From Lachnospiraceae bacterium (GTDB lineage: Bacteria; Bacillota; Clostridia; Lachnospirales; Lachnospiraceae): 42,650 nt of DNA. Below, piece by piece: positions 40,416 to 42,650 of the stretch (position 1 is its first letter; each line of letters starts with the position of its first letter). A program made the translations under genes and the position numbers. The stretch is from the NCBI GenBank assembly GCA_021202465.1, contig JAJQCZ010000049.1, positions 1 to 42,650 of the forward strand, written 5' to 3'. Below the pieces are notes generated by a model. It was not told the origin of the DNA. It ran no database searches and was given only the letters and a program-made list of their open reading frames with translations.

Positions 40416-41507
40416 TCATTTCCGGACACGTCCCGTAATACAGACATCTTCTCCCAGCATCAGCACCTCCCGGCTCTCCAGCCTCAGCGCCTCCGCCATC
40501 CGGGCGATGCCCTGCCCCTCCACCGGCGTCCGGGCCCCGGCGCCGCCGACGATCTTCGGGGCGATATAGGCATATACACGATCCACAAGCCCGTCCCGGA
40601 GCAGGGAGGCATTGAGAGTCCCGCCGCCCTCCACCAGGACACTGTCGATCTTCTCCTTCCCCAGCGTCTCCATCAGCCAGGTCAGATTGACACGCTCCCC
40701 GGGACTTCGCAGGATCCGGACACCGGCCGCCTCCAGCGCCCGCATTTTTTCTTCCTCCGCCGCGTCCCGCGCACAGGCCACGATCAGAGGAATCTCTCCC
40801 GCCGTCTGCACCAGCTGAGACGTAAGCGGAATCCGCAGCGAAGAATCGCAGACGATCCGCACCGGATCCCGGCCTCCAGGAATCCGGCAGTTCAACAGCG
40901 GATCATCCGCCAGAACCGTACCGATCCCTACCAGAATTCCCCGATAATAGCCCCGCAATCCATGAACATGACGGCGGGCTTCCTCGCCGGTCACCCAGCG
41001 GGCGTCGCCGCTCTCGCAGGCAATCTTTCCGTCCAGCGTCATGGCATACTTCAGAACCACAAAAGGATGTCCCGTTTCTATATAATGAAAGAACACCTCA
41101 TTCTGTGCCCGGCACTCTGCCTCCAGAATTCCCGTCTCCACCGGGATTCCGTGCGCCCGCAGGATGGCGACCCCCTTGCCGCCGACCAGCGGATTACTAT
41201 CCATCGCCCCCACAAACACGCGCCCGATGCGTTTCTCCAGAATAATATCCGTACAGGGCGGCGTCTTGCCGTAATGGCAGCAGGGCTCCAGCGTCACATA
41301 CAAATCGGCGCCTGCCGGATCTTCGGTACAGTGAGACAGAGCATTCCGCTCCGCATGATACTCACCGTACCGATGATGATAATCCTCGCTGATGATGCGG
41401 CCATCCTTCACGACCACGCAGCCTACCATGGGATTCGGGGACGTATGCCCCCGTCCCTGCGCCGCCAGCTCCAGCGCACGCCGCATATATCGGATTCTGT
41501 CCTCCAA
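40416..41507 (-). CDS. ribD: Riboflavin biosynthesis deaminase/reductase RibD
   Basis: A 363-residue bifunctional enzyme. The N-terminal deaminase has the zinc motifs GEYHAERNALSHCTEDPA and TLEPCCHYGKTPPCTDIILE. The C-terminal reductase contains VVLKYAMTLDGKIACESGDA, VTGEEARRHVHGLRGYYRGI and VLVEGGGTLNASLLRDGLVD. It carries out the two steps after GTP cyclohydrolase II. I take the start as TTG at 41507, with GGGAGGG upstream and family-like text MEDRIRYMRRALELA; a GTG at 41528 would place the start upstream of that ribosome site. It is the first gene after the FMN riboswitch, so the whole ribDEAH operon should be off when FMN is plentiful. Confidence 0.96.
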   Translation of the reverse strand: MEDRIRYMRRALELAAQGRGHTSPNPMVGCVVVKDGRIISEDYHHRYGEYHAERNALSHCTEDPAGADLYVTLEPCCHYGKTPPCTDIILEKRIGRVFVGAMDSNPLVGGKGVAILRAHGIPVETGILEAECRAQNEVFFHYIETGHPFVVLKYAMTLDGKIACESGDARWVTGEEARRHVHGLRGYYRGILVGIGTVLADDPLLNCRIPGGRDPVRIVCDSSLRIPLTSQLVQTAGEIPLIVACARDAAEEEKMRALEAAGVRILRSPGERVNLTWLMETLGKEKIDSVLVEGGGTLNASLLRDGLVDRVYAYIAPKIVGGAGARTPVEGQGIARMAEALRLESREVLMLGEDVCITGRVRK

Positions 41508-41533
41508 GCAATTCCCTCCCTTGCGCACAAAGT

Positions 41534-41566
41534 AAAAAAGACCTCGAACACATCTGGTTCAGGGTC
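41534..41566 (-). terminator. Intrinsic terminator, expression platform of the FMN riboswitch
   Basis: On the minus strand GACCCTGAAC (41557-41566) pairs with GTTCGAGGTC (41540-41549) except for two inner positions, followed by TTTTTT. It lies between the aptamer and ribD. Confidence 0.75.
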
Positions 41567-41625
41567 TCTGCTTTCCCGGGAAATATACCCGTCTGTGACA
41601 CTCCGGCCATCGAAAAAATCCGGTG

Positions 41626-41745
41626 CCTTCTTCTCTCATCCAGACTATACTGTCGGCTTCGGAATCGTCCGATGGACTCACCGAATCTGCGCATGCGCTC
41701 GCGGGCTCTACCGCCGGTAGGGGATCACACCCAACCCTGAAGAAT
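41626..41745 (-). promoter_or_regulatory. FMN riboswitch (RFN element) upstream of ribD
   Basis: On the minus strand the conserved RFN segments occur in order: TTCAGGGTTGGGTG, GATCCCCTACCGGCGGTAGA, GCCCGCGAGC, GATTCGGTGAGTCC, ATTCCGAAGCCGACAGTATA, GTCTGGATGAGAGAAGAAGG. This six-helix aptamer binds flavin mononucleotide. With the terminator downstream, FMN should stop transcription of the rib operon. Confidence 0.95.
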
Positions 41746-41754
41746 GTCACAGAA

Positions 41755-41783
41755 ACTATACCACAGTCGAGGGACTTTGTAAA
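41755..41783 (-). promoter_or_regulatory. Promoter of the rib operon
   Basis: On the minus strand TTTACA (41778-41783), 17 bases, TATAGT (41755-41760), directly upstream of the FMN aptamer. Confidence 0.7.
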
Positions 41784-41979
41784 GCACCTGAGAAAATGTT
41801 CCGCTGGAAATGCCGGGGAGGAAGTTCTCCGCAGCTCCTTATTCCGGACTTATTTTGCCGCCGCAGATAAGACTCTCAGTATGCGTAAATCCTACTCTCT
41901 GTATGTTTTATTTTTGTTTATCTCTGGTATTCTAGCCTTGTCATTTTCTGTCACTCTTAATGAAAGGAGAACCGCTGCC

Positions 41980-42321
41980 ATGAATTATCCGTATCTCGGA
42001 AAACGCATTCAGGAAGAGAGAAAAAACCTCCACCTGTCACAGGCTCAGCTGGCAGAGGCCTCCGGGATCCAGACCTCCTACATCGGCCTGATCGAACGGG
42101 GAAAACGAAATGCCTCCCTGCATACCATCATTCAGATTGCCAATGCCCTCCACGTCACGGTCGATTATCTGCTTCAGGATTACGTAGAAGGCTCAGACGA
42201 CGCCGCCACCCGACGGATTCTCCAGCTTCTGCAGTCCAGAAACAGTGAAGAGAAGGAAATGGTCTGCCGCCTTCTGACTGTCGTCCTGGACTACCTCGAC
42301 GGAACACAGCCTCATCCGTAA
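41980..42321 (+). CDS. XRE-family helix-turn-helix regulator
   Basis: A 113-residue DNA-binding protein. The HTH is typical of the Cro/C1 (XRE) family: LGKRIQEERKNLHLSQAQLA, EASGIQTSYIGLIERGKRNA and SLHTIIQIANALHVTVDYLL. The C-terminal 40 residues (RRILQLLQSRNSEEKEMVCR) form a helical dimerisation tail. AAAGGAG lies upstream of the ATG at 41980. It diverges from the rib operon, with 470 bases between the starts that hold the FMN riboswitch and no other gene. Its target is unknown; small lone XRE proteins like this are common in Clostridia. Confidence 0.85.
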   Translation: MNYPYLGKRIQEERKNLHLSQAQLAEASGIQTSYIGLIERGKRNASLHTIIQIANALHVTVDYLLQDYVEGSDDAATRRILQLLQSRNSEEKEMVCRLLTVVLDYLDGTQPHP

Positions 42322-42346
42322 AAGAAAAAGCCCCGGAAACTCGGGA
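42321..42346 (-). terminator. Probable terminator after tRNA-Leu
   Basis: On the minus strand CCCG-AGTTTC-CGGGG forms a short stem followed by CTTTTTCTTTT. The stem is short but the T-rich tail is convincing. Confidence 0.55.
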
Positions 42347-42357
42347 CCTCTCTTTTC

Positions 42358-42439
42358 TGCCGGTGGCCGGACTCGAACCGGCACGGATCACTCCGCATGA
42401 TTTTGAGTCATGTGCGTCTGCCAATTCCGCCACACCGGC
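42358..42439 (-). tRNA. tRNA-Leu (anticodon CAA)
   Basis: On the minus strand an 82-base cloverleaf: acceptor GCCGGTG pairs with CACCGGC followed by discriminator A, as expected for leucine. The anticodon stem CATGA/TCATG holds loop CTCAAAA with anticodon CAA, which reads UUG. A long variable arm (GCGGAGTGATCCGT), typical of class II tRNAs, precedes the T-arm GCCGG-TTCGAGT-CCGGC. No CCA is encoded. Confidence 0.95.
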
Positions 42440-42501
42440 AAAGCCGTTCCCGCATTTCCCCGGGAAGCAGACACCATCACGTGATTTCTCCACGCTGCTT
42501 T

Positions 42502-42530
42502 ATTCTATCATCTGATATTTTCCCTGTCAA
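42502..42530 (-). promoter_or_regulatory. Promoter of tRNA-Leu
   Basis: On the minus strand consensus TTGACA (42525-42530), 17 bases, TAGAAT (42502-42507), about 60 bases before the tRNA. Confidence 0.75.
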
Positions 42531-42579
42531 GCGTTCTCACGCCATCTTCGTCCGGTTTTTATGCGTCCGAAAACGGCCG

Positions 42580-42601
42580 GCTGCCGATTTTCATCGGCAG
42601 C
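42580..42601. terminator. Hairpin at the right edge
   Basis: GCTGCCGAT (42580-42588) and ATCGGCAGC (42593-42601) pair perfectly around a four-base loop. On the minus strand TTTT follows a few bases later, so it may end a transcript coming from beyond the right edge. Confidence 0.4.
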
Positions 42602-42650
42602 GCTAAAGAATAGAAACTTTTCGCAATAAAAATACTTGTATTTTCCCACA

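Noticed and set aside
39819-41720. A 633-residue plus-strand frame across ribE, ribD and the FMN riboswitch
   Set aside because: It is antisense to two clearly recognised rib genes and a structured riboswitch.
42580-42601. A CRISPR repeat or attachment-site reading of the hairpin near the tRNA
   Set aside because: There is only one hairpin, no spaced direct repeats, and no copy of the tRNA 3' end nearby that would mark an integrated element.

Overview
The window looks like a chromosomal segment of a fairly GC-rich member of the Clostridia, most likely a gut Lachnospiraceae. This is inferred from gene content and style: AGGAGG-type ribosome sites, sigma-A promoters with 17-base spacers, TPP and FMN riboswitches, UPF0210 (PFL) and ACT-domain genes, and heterodimeric ABC exporters. 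It cannot be fixed to a species without a database search.

Layout. Positions 1-730 hold the decayed 5' part of a transposon serine recombinase that is frameshifted and seems fused to a TnpV-like fragment; it is a mobile-element scar. Positions 875-1162 encode a small membrane protein. Positions 1185-4730 form a minus-strand transcript that starts at a TPP riboswitch: cytX (HMP uptake), a shortened Phd/YefM-type antitoxin remnant, an ADP-ribosylglycohydrolase, an isochorismatase/nicotinamidase-like hydrolase and a DUF488 protein. Positions 4790-7306 are a polar amino-acid ABC importer (binding protein, permease, ATPase). Positions 7392-10413 are a nitroreductase - PLD-type phospholipid synthase - PAP2 phosphatase operon. 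Positions 10519-14198 are a large Fe-S flavoprotein followed by hypA and hypB, with a divergent TetR regulator. Positions 14857-28366 are an envelope-oriented block: rhomboid protease; alpha/beta hydrolase plus a free-standing MprF-type aminoacyl-PG synthase domain; a two-ATPase ABC-2 exporter; two TetR paralogues; two acyltransferases; a truncated GT8; and a heterodimeric ABC exporter. Positions 28490-30352 encode an AAA-ATPase/PD-(D/E)XK protein with repeat fragments upstream. Positions 30869-36776 are housekeeping genes (PFL protein, ACT protein, WalJ-like hydrolase, coaE, polA). Positions 37049-41783 hold a HAD phosphatase and the ribDEAH operon under an FMN riboswitch. The right end has an XRE regulator and tRNA-Leu(CAA).

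The most interesting observation is a promoter module seen five times. An imperfect inverted repeat (GCGACA, 12 or 13 bases, TGTTGC or TGTCGC) directly abuts a TTGATG -35 box, which is followed by exactly 17 bases and a TATAAT-like -10 box. It sits at 10361-10413(-), 15519-15571(+), 20597-20650(-, weaker copy), 23572-23625(-) and 24351-24403(+), each time pointing into an operon. Those operons encode the nitroreductase/PLD/PAP2 set, the hydrolase/aminoacyl-PG synthase pair, the two-ATPase exporter, the GT8/acyltransferase pair and the heterodimeric exporter. This looks like a local regulon for membrane-lipid remodelling and export. Two of the TetR regulators inside the block have near-identical N-terminal starts and are the first candidates for the DNA-binding protein. 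The regulon idea is inference; the sequence matches are directly visible.

Several loci show decay by deletion (recombinase, antitoxin, GT8, a probable CoA-activase tail, an AAA-ATPase fragment), which suggests past rearrangement in the accessory parts. The rib, polA-coaE and tRNA regions look intact and ordinary.
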